In this document: positions 8,560 through 18,700 of the stretch, piece by piece
Layout of the letters: each line of letters opens with the position of its first letter
Position numbering within the stretch: the first letter of the stretch is position 1
NCBI GenBank assembly: GCA_012103255.1
Contig: WLXD01000001.1
Location: forward strand, 496,001-560,000
DNA: 64,000 nt
From: Acidobacteriota bacterium
GTDB lineage: Bacteria > Acidobacteriota > UBA890 > WLXD01
Direction of reading: 5' to 3'
Notes under the pieces: generated by a model
Database searches by the model: none
What the model saw: the letters and a program-made list of their open reading frames with translations, nothing else
Told to the model about the DNA's origin: nothing
Translations under genes and position numbers: made by a program

Positions 8560-8946
8560 CTATGTGTCCGTGGCGATCGACATGAAGCGCGCAGGATCTT
8601 CCGGGTCAAGGGCGAAGCTGACGCTCTTGTTGTCGGGGTACATCATCGTCGCGCCGAGAGGACCAGTTGGCCGCGCACCGCGCGACTCCTGTCCTGCAAA
8701 GGTCTCGCGCAGTGTGGCGAGATGATTCAGAAGTTCATCGCCGAGCTCGTCGCGCATGGTCGTTGCGACGTGATCATCGACAAAAGTCTGCAGCGCTTCA
8801 TCCCCCTCGGACCCAAAGAATGTCTGGAGCGCTACGACGCCCTTGAACCGGGGCGATTCAGGGTCGGGCCGTTGCTGGGCTGAGACGACGCTGGTGTGCG
8901 CCGCGAAGAGTACAAGTAGTCCACCAAGAAGCATGCGGCTTCGCAT
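8560..8946 (-). CDS. Small secreted protein of unknown function
   Basis: A 128-residue exported protein that I do not recognise. Residues 1-23 are a signal peptide (core LLGGLLVLFAAH, cleavage near VSAQQ). The mature part is acidic, with a helical stretch (FFGSEGDEALQTFVDDHVA) followed by a short beta-like tail. The helical part resembles the short N-terminal region seen before catalytic domains in some secreted serine hydrolases, but no catalytic domain is present here. The start at 8946 has GAGGAG six bases upstream; a longer frame to 9033 lacks a ribosome site and has no signal peptide at its start. It is divergent from the sulfotransferase gene. The 210-base gap between the two shows no clear promoter to me. 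Confidence 0.65.
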   Translation of the reverse strand: MRSRMLLGGLLVLFAAHTSVVSAQQRPDPESPRFKGVVALQTFFGSEGDEALQTFVDDHVATTMRDELGDELLNHLATLRETFAGQESRGARPTGPLGATMMYPDNKSVSFALDPEDPARFMSIATDT

Positions 8947-9155
8947 AGGCATCTCCTCTGATGCAGGGAAAACGACGGGGCATAGAGGTTCAGACGCGTG
9001 GGGTTCTCGCGCAGACGAACCTTTCCTCTGCAAAGGCGAATATTCTTCGAAACAACAACCTTGTGGGCGTGGCGGTGGTCAGCGCGCACCGTGCACCCTT
9101 ATGCTCACGCGCGACTTGCCGATGGCGCCTCTCAGACCCCTGGAGCCAAGACCCA

Positions 9156-10052
9156 ATGAACGACCCCATCCATTGGCCCGAGAAGCAGCGCGAGCTGCAT
9201 AACCACCATTTCGATTCGACTATCTGGAACGACTTCGAGTTCCGCGATGACGACATCGTGATCTCGACTTACGCGAAGTCGGGCACGACCTGGATGCAGC
9301 AGATCATTGCCCAGATGACGTTCGGGGGAGATCCGGAACTCGAAGTCGCCGAGATGTCGCCATGGATAGACCTCCGCGTGCCGCCGAAAGAAGTGAAGCT
9401 ACCGGTCGTTGAAGCTCAATCGCACCGCCGGTTCGTGAAGACGCACCTACCCGTCGACGCGCTCGTGTTCTCGCCGAAGGCCAAGTACATCTACATCGGG
9501 CGGGACGGCCGCGACGTCGTGTGGAGCATGTTCAACCACCACGTCAACGCCAATGACCTCTGGTACGACGCCCTGAACAACACCCCGGGGCGCGTCGGGC
9601 CGCCGATCGAGGCGCCACCGGCCGACGTGCGCCAATACTGGCGCGACTGGCTCGATCAGGACGGCCACCCGTTCTGGCCGTTCTGGGACAACGTCCGGAC
9701 ATGGTGGGCGGTACGCGATCTGCCGAATGTCATGATGGTGCACTTCTCGGAGCTCAAGGCCGACATGCCGGGCGAGATGCGCAAGATCGCCGCCTTCCTC
9801 GATATCGAAATCGATGAATCGCGCTGGGATCAGATCGTCGAGTACTGCTCGTTTGACTGGATGAAGGCCAATGCGACGAAGTCAGTGCCGCTGGGCGGCG
9901 CGTTCTGGGATGCGGGCGCACAGGTGTTCATCAACAAGGGCGTCAATGGCAGATGGGGCGACGTGCTCAGCGCGGACGAATGCGCGGAGTACGAACGCCG
10001 CGCGGCGCGGGAACTCGGCGATGATTGCGCCGCCTGGCTCGAGAAGCGCTAG
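9156..10052 (+). CDS. PAPS-dependent sulfotransferase
   Basis: A 298-residue cytosolic-type sulfotransferase that moves a sulfuryl group from PAPS to a hydroxyl or amine. The 5'-phosphosulfate loop is YAKSGTTWMQQI (Lys41-Ser42). The 3'-phosphate region is YIGRDGRDVVWSMFNHH (about 110-126). The C-terminal PAPS-gating element is FINKGVNGRWGDVLS, equivalent to the RKGxxGDWK motif. The start at 9156 is chosen from GGAG upstream and from where similarity begins; earlier in-frame codons add an unlikely basic leader. The acceptor is unknown. It is convergent with guaA, with only seven bases between the stops. Its presence in a window with three sulfatases suggests that sulfate esters are both made and removed. 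Confidence 0.9.
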   Translation: MNDPIHWPEKQRELHNHHFDSTIWNDFEFRDDDIVISTYAKSGTTWMQQIIAQMTFGGDPELEVAEMSPWIDLRVPPKEVKLPVVEAQSHRRFVKTHLPVDALVFSPKAKYIYIGRDGRDVVWSMFNHHVNANDLWYDALNNTPGRVGPPIEAPPADVRQYWRDWLDQDGHPFWPFWDNVRTWWAVRDLPNVMMVHFSELKADMPGEMRKIAAFLDIEIDESRWDQIVEYCSFDWMKANATKSVPLGGAFWDAGAQVFINKGVNGRWGDVLSADECAEYERRAARELGDDCAAWLEKR

Positions 10053-10059
10053 ACTGGGA

Positions 10060-11895
10060 CTATTCCCACTCGATGGTGCCGGGCGGTTTCGACGTGACGT
10101 CGACCGCTAGCCCGGAGACGCCGTCGAGCTTGAGAATCTGCCGGCGGAGATCTGCCAGTACCGCGCCGGGAAGGTCGACTGGCGTCGCCGTCATGGCTCG
10201 TGCGGAGTGCACGGGTCGCACAACGATGAGTTCACCGCCTGGCTGACCGCCGCCGCCGACAAACTCGATCGGGACCAACACGGTGGGGCACTGCCAGACC
10301 TTGGCGTAAAGGCCGTGGCGTCGCAGCGCGTCCATCACGATGGCATCTGCCTCGCGCAGTACATCGAGTCGCCGTCGATTCATCGTGGCCTTCACCGGTC
10401 GGACCTCTGAAGGCATCTCGGGGCCAAGATTCCAGATGCACCGATTGAGGCCGGGGATGTCGGCCGTGATCACCGAGGTGGCTTCGATCAGGGTGTTCCA
10501 GTCGGCGTCGCCATGAAGGAGCACAGGGTGTTCGTAGGCTCGAAGATCGGCTTTCACGCCAACGGATCTGATCGGGAGCACCTGGGCGCCGATGCCGAAG
10601 TGCTCGGCCGTCTGGGCGAGCTGGTCGGCTACGGCATCGAGTCCTTCGTCGTCTCGCTTGCCGTCGGAGCACAGGCAACGCACGCCGAGCCCGGGACCGG
10701 GGAATGGGTGCCGCCAGACGAGATCGTGCGGCACGCCGAGCTTCTCGCCCAGCTCACGAACCTCCACCTTGTACAGGTCTGCCAGCGGTTCGACGACCTT
10801 GCCGGCTGCGATCATCTCGTCGATGAGCGGGACCCGGTTGTGGTGCGTCTTGATCGTGTCGGCGCGCTTCGATCCGCCCGTCTCGATCGTGTCGGGGTAG
10901 ATTGTTCCCTGCCCGAGCAGGTGGTCTTCGATACCGAGGCGCTTGGCTTCCGCTTCGAACACGGCGATGAACGTGTTGCCGATGATGGCGCGTTTGCGCT
11001 CCGGCTCGATCACGCCTTTCAGGGCCTCCAGGAAAACCTCGCTGGCGTCGACGAAGTGCAGCTGCTTTCCCAGGCCGACCTCTTCGAATGCCTCAACGAC
11101 TTCCGCGCTCTCGTTCTTGCGCATCAGCCCGTTATCGATGTGCAGCATCAGGAGGCGCTCCGGACCGAGCGCCTTACCCAGGATGGCGGCAGCCACGGTG
11201 GAGTCGACACCGCCGGAGGCCAGCAGGAATACTGAGCCGTCGGCGCCGACCTGTTGCTGGATCCGGGCGATTTCTTCGTCCAGGAAACCCTCCATGTTCC
11301 AGTCCTGCGAGCAGCCGCAGATATCGATCACGAAGTTCCGGAACATCGTCTCGCCGTTGAGCGTGTCGTCGACCTCGGGGTGGTACTGGAAGCCATAGCG
11401 CTTCAACTCTTCGTTGGCGATCGCCGCGAAGCGATGACCGTCCTGGCCGTCGGCCTTCTTCGAGAAGCCGATCTCCTCGAAGCCAGGTCCCACCGAGACC
11501 ACCGAGTCGTAGTGGCTCATGAAGACCTGTTCGACCTCGCCCAGGCCCTTGAAGATCGGCGAGTCGCCCACGATATGGAGCATTGCCTTGCCCCATTCCC
11601 GGCCGCCGTGCACCAGGCTCCCGCCGTAGTGTTCGGCGATCTGCTGATGACCAAAGCAGAAGCCGACGATCGGGATGTCCAGGTCGAAGATCGCGCGTGT
11701 GTAGTCGGAGTCTTCGCCCTGTGAGGCAAAGCTCGGACTGCCCGACAGGATGATCCCCTTGTAGCGCTCAAAGACCTCTATCGGGTCTTCGGGCTGACGG
11801 ATCTCGGCGAGCACGCCGAGGCGGCGTACCTTGTTGGCGATGAGGTGCGCATATTGCCCACCAAAGTCGATGACGGCGACGGCGTCGTGTTGCAT
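10060..11895 (-). CDS. guaA: GMP synthase (glutamine-hydrolysing), long form
   Basis: Converts XMP, ATP and glutamine to GMP in purine synthesis. The class I glutamine amidotransferase domain (1-195) has the nucleophile Cys80 in GFCFGHQQ and His172/Glu174 in YHPEV. The ATP-pyrophosphatase domain has the P-loop ASGGVDST (226-233). The C-terminus is the canonical KPPGTIEWE. At 611 residues it is about 85 longer than the 525-residue E. coli enzyme. The extra length lies after FPGPGLGVR and contains a second dimerisation-like unit (LPIRSVGVKADLRAYE), like the D1 insertion of eukaryotic GMP synthases. It starts at an ATG with AAAAGG upstream. Confidence 0.97.
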   Translation of the reverse strand: MQHDAVAVIDFGGQYAHLIANKVRRLGVLAEIRQPEDPIEVFERYKGIILSGSPSFASQGEDSDYTRAIFDLDIPIVGFCFGHQQIAEHYGGSLVHGGREWGKAMLHIVGDSPIFKGLGEVEQVFMSHYDSVVSVGPGFEEIGFSKKADGQDGHRFAAIANEELKRYGFQYHPEVDDTLNGETMFRNFVIDICGCSQDWNMEGFLDEEIARIQQQVGADGSVFLLASGGVDSTVAAAILGKALGPERLLMLHIDNGLMRKNESAEVVEAFEEVGLGKQLHFVDASEVFLEALKGVIEPERKRAIIGNTFIAVFEAEAKRLGIEDHLLGQGTIYPDTIETGGSKRADTIKTHHNRVPLIDEMIAAGKVVEPLADLYKVEVRELGEKLGVPHDLVWRHPFPGPGLGVRCLCSDGKRDDEGLDAVADQLAQTAEHFGIGAQVLPIRSVGVKADLRAYEHPVLLHGDADWNTLIEATSVITADIPGLNRCIWNLGPEMPSEVRPVKATMNRRRLDVLREADAIVMDALRRHGLYAKVWQCPTVLVPIEFVGGGGQPGGELIVVRPVHSARAMTATPVDLPGAVLADLRRQILKLDGVSGLAVDVTSKPPGTIEWE

Positions 11896-11916
11896 GGCGG
11901 CGACCTTTTCCCGGTG

Positions 11917-11949
11917 GGCTCCGGTGTTCCGCGAAAGGTAACAGGAGCC
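11917..11949 (-). other. Hairpin in the guaA upstream gap
   Basis: GGCTCC and GGAGCC, extended by TGTT/AACA with a two-base bulge, form a stem in the 78-base gap between the end of the lectin-like gene and the guaA start. It could end transcription of the upstream gene or lie in the guaA leader. There is no U-run. Confidence 0.35.
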
Positions 11950-11973
11950 GCCGCTACATGTCGTCCAGTCGCG

Positions 11974-13110
11974 CTACTCCACGACGGTCACGCCCGGCGC
12001 GGCCTCGATCGCCGCGGTGATGCCCCACCCGCCGAACTGCTCGCTCACTGCGAACCAGAGCTCGTTGTCGCCTTCCTGCAACGCCAGGGCGACCTCGTCG
12101 TGGAAACCGATGGTCCCGAGAAAACGATAGTCGCGCGACGTCCACACATCGGATCCCGTGTACAGAAGCTGTCCGTTCAGAAACACGCGGACGCGATCGC
12201 TGAAACCGAACTGCGCACGAATGGTGCGAGCAGCATCGGCATTCAGGGTGACGGCCGCGACCGCCGTGTTGTCGGGTCGATGCGGCGCGAGTCGCGCCAG
12301 GTTGGCGATGCCACGATGGGTCGTGTCGAGTGAGCTCCACCCGGTGATGCCGAGCGCGATTTCGTCGACGTGGGTAGACGCCTCAATGGCGGTTTCCGCA
12401 AACGGATTCGACACACGCCAGGTCGAGATCGTGTTCGGGGTGGAGTCGTCGGTTGACTCTGCCTCAGGCGCGGCGGGGATGGTCGGGTTGCCCGAGCGCA
12501 GCACGATGTTCGCGAAGCGCGCGTTCCCGGCGTTGAACCCCACCCGGCCGCTGGCCGCGTCGCGTTGCAGGTCGTCGATGATCATCGAGGGTTCATTGCT
12601 ATCCACGTAAACGGCCGCACGGTCGCGATTCACCTCGAGCTTGATGTGCATCCAGGTGTTGTGGCTCAGGTCGATCGGACCGGCGAACCCCTGGCCGGTG
12701 TAGATCTGCCAGCCCGAGAGGCCGTTGTAGACCGGCGTGTACTGACTCGCGTCGGGCTTTCCGTCGAGGTGGTGCCGGATGTAGAAGTGCTCGGAATTGC
12801 CCTGGCTCACGGCGCGGAAGTGCACGCCGGAGAAGCCTCGCGCCTCGCCGATAGCGAGGTCGAACTCGATCGTTCCGTTCTCGAAGTCACTGCCTTCGAT
12901 CCATGCGGCGCCGGCTTCGATGAACAGCGCGTCGCGACCACGAAACGCCTCGAAACGATGCCCTTGTCCCGTGAACTCGAACGACGCCTCCTCGAGCGAA
13001 ACCGGCCAGGCGTCGTCGTCTGGAGCCGTCGCGTAGGCGGCGGACGAAGTTGCGGCCAGGAACAGAATGGCGAAGCGCGCCACGGAAGGGCGGCGAAAGA
13101 GGTTCAACAT
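11974..13110 (-). CDS. Secreted LamG/DUF1080-like protein
   Basis: A 378-residue exported protein. Signal peptide 1-26 (FAILFLAATSSAAYA). Residues about 35-215 look like a concanavalin A-type jelly roll of the 3-keto-disaccharide hydrolase (DUF1080)/LamG group: GTIEFDLAIGEARGFSGVHF, the block HFYIRHHLDGKPDA, WQIYTGQGF, TWMHIKLEVN and RVGFNAGNARFANIVL. A second beta domain (about 255-378, with VRVFLNGQLLYTGSD and GDNELWFAVSEQFGGWGI) resembles the sugar-binding jelly roll at the end of some glycosidases. I cannot assign a catalytic function, but carbohydrate binding is plausible. The start at 13110 is chosen because it begins the signal peptide; the frame continues upstream to 13251 without one. 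Confidence 0.75.
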   Translation of the reverse strand: MLNLFRRPSVARFAILFLAATSSAAYATAPDDDAWPVSLEEASFEFTGQGHRFEAFRGRDALFIEAGAAWIEGSDFENGTIEFDLAIGEARGFSGVHFRAVSQGNSEHFYIRHHLDGKPDASQYTPVYNGLSGWQIYTGQGFAGPIDLSHNTWMHIKLEVNRDRAAVYVDSNEPSMIIDDLQRDAASGRVGFNAGNARFANIVLRSGNPTIPAAPEAESTDDSTPNTISTWRVSNPFAETAIEASTHVDEIALGITGWSSLDTTHRGIANLARLAPHRPDNTAVAAVTLNADAARTIRAQFGFSDRVRVFLNGQLLYTGSDVWTSRDYRFLGTIGFHDEVALALQEGDNELWFAVSEQFGGWGITAAIEAAPGVTVVE

Positions 13111-13225
13111 CGGCGGCACCTGCGCTGCGGGGAGCGGCGAATCGCGTTCGAGTTGGCTTCCACAAACTACGGTGTGGCCGTTCATTCGTATAGAACGAAG
13201 CGGACATGCGGCCGCCGAGGCTCGT

Positions 13226-14038
13226 CTACACCTCGTTGCGACGCTCGGCATGCAGCACGGTCGGCGTCACGCCACTGAACGCGCGCGACTCGCGAATCAA
13301 GTGCGCCTGGTCGGCGTAGCCATGGCCGACGGCAAGATCCACCCAGCTTGGTTCAGCCAGCTCGTCAGCCTCGCGAACGAGTCGAAGAAAACGCTCGACC
13401 CGGCGGCACCGGCGTGGTGACGAACCCGCGGTTCTGCCTACCACGCGGCGCAGATGGCGCGATGACACTCCAAGGTCCGTCGCGAGATCACGCAATGGGC
13501 GACCGAAATCCTGCGAGCGAAGCGACCACAGGGCTTCGTGGGCCAGCCCTGCGCCGGTCTCGCGCCGTCGGGGAATATCGGAGGTCAACGCTCCGACGAG
13601 AGTATCCACGGCCTCCGTACTGGTGCGTGTGGCACGGAGTTGATCGAGAAGTCGCTCTCCAAAGAGCCGATTGATGTGTCGCATGTCGTCAATGCCATCG
13701 ACGTGATCGCGCAGATCCGCCCGGAGCAGAGTGCGCGACCACTCGGGCCTGATTCGAACAGCCTCCATGCGTGCGCCCGACGTTGGCCGATAGAACCTCG
13801 GCGTGCACACCGGGCCGATCAGCAGAAGGCGGGAAGCTCGTGGCACACCGGTAGCGTCGCGCGTCGATGCGAAGCACAGGGACGGTGCGACATCGGCAAC
13901 CACTCGGTGTTGCGTCGACGGCCCCGGCCCGCTGCGCGTCGGGGCGACGTGCACCCAGACAGCCTCGATCCACGTCCGTACCTCCGGCGGCGGCGCGTAC
14001 TCGACGTAGCTACCGACGCTTCCGAGAACCTCGTTCAC
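13226..14038 (-). CDS. AraC-family transcriptional regulator
   Basis: A 270-residue regulator. The N-terminal half (1-165) is a DUF6597-like sensor with YAPPPEVRTWIEAVWVH at its start. The C-terminal half holds the two AraC helix-turn-helix units: first LATDLGVSSRHLRRVVGRTA, then LAVGHGYADQAHLIREFR-type spacing (here HLIRESRAFSGVTP). The GTG start overlaps the stop of the upstream polysaccharide deacetylase gene (GTGA), so the two are translated from one message and the regulator may control, or sense the product of, that enzyme. The ligand is unknown. Confidence 0.88.
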   Translation of the reverse strand: MNEVLGSVGSYVEYAPPPEVRTWIEAVWVHVAPTRSGPGPSTQHRVVADVAPSLCFASTRDATGVPRASRLLLIGPVCTPRFYRPTSGARMEAVRIRPEWSRTLLRADLRDHVDGIDDMRHINRLFGERLLDQLRATRTSTEAVDTLVGALTSDIPRRRETGAGLAHEALWSLRSQDFGRPLRDLATDLGVSSRHLRRVVGRTAGSSPRRCRRVERFLRLVREADELAEPSWVDLAVGHGYADQAHLIRESRAFSGVTPTVLHAERRNEV

Positions 14039-15003
14039 CGGCGCCCCGGCGGGTCGGCGTAGACGTCGTGGACGAAGCGCGGCAGGTTGGGCTCGGTGCC
14101 GAAGAAGTCCCCACGCTTGCCGGCGGTGAGCGCCCAGCGATGCAACCAGGTGATGCCTGCGCGGCCGACGAACTCGTCTGGCGATTCGTAGGCGGGGTCT
14201 TCGAGCGCGATCTCGAGCGGAACAAACTCGTAGCCCCGTGCGCGCAAGTCATCGAGCAGTCGCCCGATCGTACGGGCGTTGAGACGGTTCGCATGCAGAA
14301 GCAGAGTATGGGCGATCGGGCGGCCCAGCAGCGCATCAGCCTGTTGCTCGTAGTACCCGGTCATCTCGTCCATGTATTCGACATAGGCGTCGGCAATACG
14401 AGCCGCAAGTTGCTCGTCGGTTCGGACCAGCGCGTGATCGTAGGCCCGTGCAGCGATGTACTCCATGTTGTCGATGGTCACCGGCGCCACGCGATAGCCG
14501 TGCTCGGCGAGAAACTCGTGGAGCCCGTCGCGGACCTCGAGGCTCATGCCCGTGTGCAGGAACGGGTGGCGAAAGAAGCGCGGTACCTGTCCCGCCGCCG
14601 CGAGCAGTTCGCGGGTCACCTCTTCGCCACGGAGCACGTCGATCTGGAACTCAGCGAGGGGCGTGTTGTGGAGATCCGGGTGCGAGTAGGAGTGATTGCC
14701 CAACTCGAGACCCGCATCCAGCCAAGCCTGAAGGAGCGCCACGCGGCGTTCGTCGCGAGCATCGCCTGGATACAGCTTGGTCTCGTTGACGAACCCGATA
14801 GCGGGAACCGCGCCGTCGACCAGACCGGCGAGGAGGTCGCGCGTCATCGCCTCCCAGTCGTCGTTGTCGCCGCCGTACATATTGGCGGGGAGGTCGTCGA
14901 TCGTGATGGCGATCTGCCGCGCGGTTTGCTGGGCGCTGGCCCAGGGTGTGGCGACACTAAACGCGCAGGCCACTGCCGCGACGGCCCAGCCCCATCGGTT
15001 CAT
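14035..15003 (-). CDS. Exported polysaccharide deacetylase-family protein
   Basis: A 322-residue NodB-homology enzyme, exported by a signal peptide (AVAAVACAFSVATPWASA). The NodB motifs are visible: motif 1 IAITIDDLPAN with the catalytic and metal Asp pair, motif 2 ELGNHSYSHPDLHN with the metal histidines, motif 3 FFRHPFLHTG, and a late LLLHANRLNA with the motif 5 histidine. It should remove N- or O-acyl groups from a polysaccharide or peptidoglycan-like substrate in the periplasm. The start is ambiguous between 15003 and 15018; neither has a good Shine-Dalgarno. A TACAAT hexamer about 60 bases upstream could be a -10 box. The following AraC gene overlaps by four bases. Confidence 0.85.
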   Translation of the reverse strand: MNRWGWAVAAVACAFSVATPWASAQQTARQIAITIDDLPANMYGGDNDDWEAMTRDLLAGLVDGAVPAIGFVNETKLYPGDARDERRVALLQAWLDAGLELGNHSYSHPDLHNTPLAEFQIDVLRGEEVTRELLAAAGQVPRFFRHPFLHTGMSLEVRDGLHEFLAEHGYRVAPVTIDNMEYIAARAYDHALVRTDEQLAARIADAYVEYMDEMTGYYEQQADALLGRPIAHTLLLHANRLNARTIGRLLDDLRARGYEFVPLEIALEDPAYESPDEFVGRAGITWLHRWALTAGKRGDFFGTEPNLPRFVHDVYADPPGRR

Positions 15004-15186
15004 CGACAGATCGATCATGGATTGGTTCACGTTGGGGGGGCGCGGCAGAACCTCGATTCGACGCATTGTACTGGGTCCGGTTGGCGTGGCGCCGACCCGG
15101 CCCAGCGTCGTCAGTGCCCCGCGACCTCGTGCCTCCATGCGTGGTAAACCCCTGAGGAACGGAACGCTCACTGACGGTGGAGCCCC

Positions 15187-15720
15187 ATGCGATCGATCAC
15201 AGCTTTCGGACTGTTGCTGCTGCTGATGTGCGTCGCGCTACCTGTTGCGGCGCAGGACATCGGTGCGTGGGAGATCGTCTACGCCTCGGACGACGAGTTG
15301 TTGCTGTTGGTCGCCGCCGCCGAGCTGCAGGCCAACTTCCGGCCATTGATGCATCTGCACTGCAAGAAGGGCGCGGAACCACGGGTCTTTTTCCGGCCGT
15401 TCGTCGAGGACGTGCGCATGCAGTTCGACGACAAGGAACTCTTCGTGAGTCGCTTTGGCGATATCAGCTATGGGTTCGCCATCGATGTCGACGGCTCGTT
15501 GGTAGAGGAGGGGCGCGATGCGGACCGCCGACCGATGCGCGCGTTCACCAATTCAGCCGAGCTGATCGCCGGCATGCTGCGACACGAACGTCTCCTCGTG
15601 CGTTTCCAGCGCGTCAACGCAGCCGAGATCCAGAGCCGCTCCTACGAACGAAATTGGTTCGTACTGCCCGGCCTGGGAACGATCTTCGACGCGCTCGGCA
15701 ACCCGTGCCTCGCTGAGTAG
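15187..15720 (+). CDS. Secreted protein of unknown function
   Basis: A 177-residue exported protein that I do not recognise. Signal peptide 1-22 (FGLLLLLMCVALPVAA). The mature part is alpha/beta with one early Cys (HLHCKKGAEP, near residue 60) and one near the C-terminus (GNPC), which could form a disulfide. The block RLLVRFQRVNAAEI followed by a terminal Cys is loosely reminiscent of VasI/TagO-like proteins, but I see no type VI genes here and do not claim it. GGTGGAG upstream supports the ATG. The stop is 11 bases from the convergent amidohydrolase gene. Confidence 0.75.
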   Translation: MRSITAFGLLLLLMCVALPVAAQDIGAWEIVYASDDELLLLVAAAELQANFRPLMHLHCKKGAEPRVFFRPFVEDVRMQFDDKELFVSRFGDISYGFAIDVDGSLVEEGRDADRRPMRAFTNSAELIAGMLRHERLLVRFQRVNAAEIQSRSYERNWFVLPGLGTIFDALGNPCLAE

Positions 15721-15731
15721 CCGCCGCTCGC

Positions 15732-18700
15732 CTAGCGGTCCCAGTGGAGCGGTTGTCGAGCCGCCGGATGGTTGCCCACCTCGTTCATCGTGACCGCGTC
15801 ATAGAGGCGGCCGTTGACCATCACCAGGCGCGTTGAGTCCGTAGCCCGGATGTCGTCGAGTGGGTTGTCGTCGAGCACGATCAGGTCCGCGAGCTTGCCC
15901 ACTTCGAGAGAGCCGATGTCCGACTGAAGTCCCAGGTACTCGGCGCCGGACAATGTCGCGCTGCGTAGCGCCTCGAGCGAAGTCATGCCGCCTTGCACGA
16001 GCATCCAGATCTCCCAGTGCGGAGCTAAACCCTGCAGTTGGCCGTGTGCGCCGATCTGTACCGTTCCGCCACGGCGCACGAGGTCGCGCGCACCCTCGGC
16101 GATGCCCACGTGATTGAAGTCGCCGTCGGGCGCCATGAGTCGGCGACGCGATCGGGCGTCGATCAGGTCCTGCGGCACGAATTCGAGCAGACGTTCGTGC
16201 TCCCAAACGTTGGTGTGCTGGTACCAGTAGTTCTCGCCGGAGAGACCGCCATACGAGACGACCAGTGTCGGCGTGTAGTAGGTGCCGCTTCCGGCCCACA
16301 GTTCCAGGGAGTCGTCGTAGAGCTTGGCGAGCGGCACGGAGTGCTCGATGCCGGTATGGCCGTCGACCACCATTGACATGTTGTGCTGGTAGAGCGCACC
16401 GCCCTCGGGGACGACCATCATCTCGAGTTCCCGGGCGGCTGCGATGACCTGCTGACGCTGGTCGCGGCGCGGCTGGTTGTAGGACTTCACACTGAACGCG
16501 CCGACGGCCTTCATCCGGCGCAGGTGCGACAGGGCGTCTTCGTAGCTATCGATCTCGGCGCGGAAGTCGCCCTGCGCGCCGTAGAGGATCGTTCCGGTCG
16601 AGTACAGCCGCGGCGCGACGATCCGGCCGGCCCGCGCCATTTCGGCCGCCGTGAAAATCGAGGCCGTGTCGTGCGACGGGTCGTGCGTCGTGGTGACGCC
16701 AAACGCGAGCGTCGCGAGGTGTTGCCAGTTCTGTTGCGGTGCCATCCCATTGGAGGACGAGCCACCGTGGTGATGCACGTCCACGAATCCCGGCACGATC
16801 GTGTCGCCCGCGGCGTCGACGACATGGGCACCACCCGGAACGGCAACGTCGCCTCGCGCGCCAACTGCCGCGATGCGGTTGCCTTCGACGACGAGCGTGC
16901 CGTCCTCGATCACCGTGTCGCCATCCATCGTGACGATGCGTGCGCCGACGAAAGCCACAGTCCCATCGGGAGCGTCCGTCGAGAGGGTGGGGCCGATGTG
17001 CATGCCGGTTGTGACCGGCTCTGGAAGCTCGTCAGGTGCGCCATCGATGAATGCGAAGGCGTCACTCAGCGACCGCGTGAACAGCTCCGGTCCGAGGGTC
17101 CAGTACACGGAATCGGAGTCGCTCGACCAGTTCAGGTAGTTGCCGGCGTCGCGCGAGACGCGCTTCACTGGAACCGGCGCGTTGCCGGGCCCCACATGGA
17201 TCGCTCGACCCGCTCGCGGCATCGCCACGATGTACGCGTTGAAGCGTTCGGCGTAGGCAACCCACTGACCGTCGGGCGAGACGGCCAGGTCGGTGGCGTT
17301 GTCGGACGTGACATGCACCCGGCGATCCTTGCCATCGAGTCCGATGCTGGCCAACACACGGTTGCCGGATTCGAAGTCGAAGACGTACACGCGGTCGTCG
17401 GCGGGCCCGAAGTGCGGACGCTGCCCGGACTCGCTGATCAGGCGTGGTGCGTCGTCTTCGATGCCGATCACGTAGAGGCCGCGGTCGCGTGACCACAACG
17501 GGCTGACCAGGCCGCCACCGCCGGATCGCCGGTAGACAACGCTGCTGCCATCCGGCGTGAACACGGGTTCGACGAAGTGCCCCGTACCAGTGGCGAGGAC
17601 GTACGGGTCAGCGCCGTTCACGTCGCTGATCCGCACCGACGCGAGATCGGTGTCGTCCCAGCCGATATACACGAAGTGCGAGCTGTCGGAATGCCACGAC
17701 GGGTAGTACGCGAACTCGTCTTCGGCCGTGAGGAGCCGCGGAGCACCTTCCGGCAGGTCGCGCACCCACACTCCGCCCGCGGCGCCGTAGAGAACCTTCG
17801 TGCCATCGGGCGAGACGCTTGCCCAGCGCAACATCTTCGCGTCGAATTCGTCCGGCGCGACCTCCTGGGTGAAGCGCAGAGCGGGTGCTTTCGTCAGTTC
17901 GACGTCGGCGGAGAAAGGAATCGTCACCGCGTCGCCGGTCGAGGCGTCGACGCGCTGGATGCCGCCGTCGGCCCACACGACGATCGAGTCGCCGTCCGGA
18001 GTCCAGGTGAACGCCGGGTACACGCCATGGATGGCCCACGTTTCCTGCATGTCGTGGTCGAGGCCGGCATATAGCGGCCATTCGCGCCCGCTCTCGACGT
18101 CGTGCAGATAGAGAATCGAGTCCAGGCGAACGCGCTTTACGAAGGCGATCGTCTTGCCATCAGGCGAAGGCGTCGGCCTGACCGCGCCGCCGGCGCCGCC
18201 GATGTAGTTCTCGAGTTCTCCGCTGTCGAGGTCGACGCGCCGGATCGTGTAGATGCCCGGGTTCGGATCCTTGTTGTACTGAAAGAACGGGCCCGGAGTC
18301 GTGTCCTGGCTGAAGTACACGTAGCGGCCGTCCGGACTGAAGATCGGCTCGCCGACGTCCTGCTGCTGGTTCGGCCGCTCGGTCACCTGCACGCCCGCGC
18401 CGCCGTCGCGGTGGTACATCCAGATCTCGCCGGCACCCAGCGACCGCGTGCTGGTGAAATGCTTGCGGCCGATCAGGTACTGGCCATCCGGACTCCAGTT
18501 CGGACTGTTGAGCAGACGGAACGACTCGTTGGATACCTGCTGCGCATCGGTGCCGTCCGTCCGGGCGATCCAGATGTTGTCACCACCGCTGCGGTCGGAT
18601 GTGAAGGCGATCCATTGGCCGTCCGGACTGAAGCGCGGCTGCATCTCCCAGGCGATACCTCCGAGGATACGTGTGGCCTGTCCGCCCGCGATCGGCATCG

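Noticed and set aside
10055-10068. TGGGA-CTAT-TCCCA hairpin between the sulfotransferase and guaA as a bidirectional terminator
   Set aside because: Only five base pairs, no U-run, and it arises largely from the conserved last codons of guaA (IEWE-stop).
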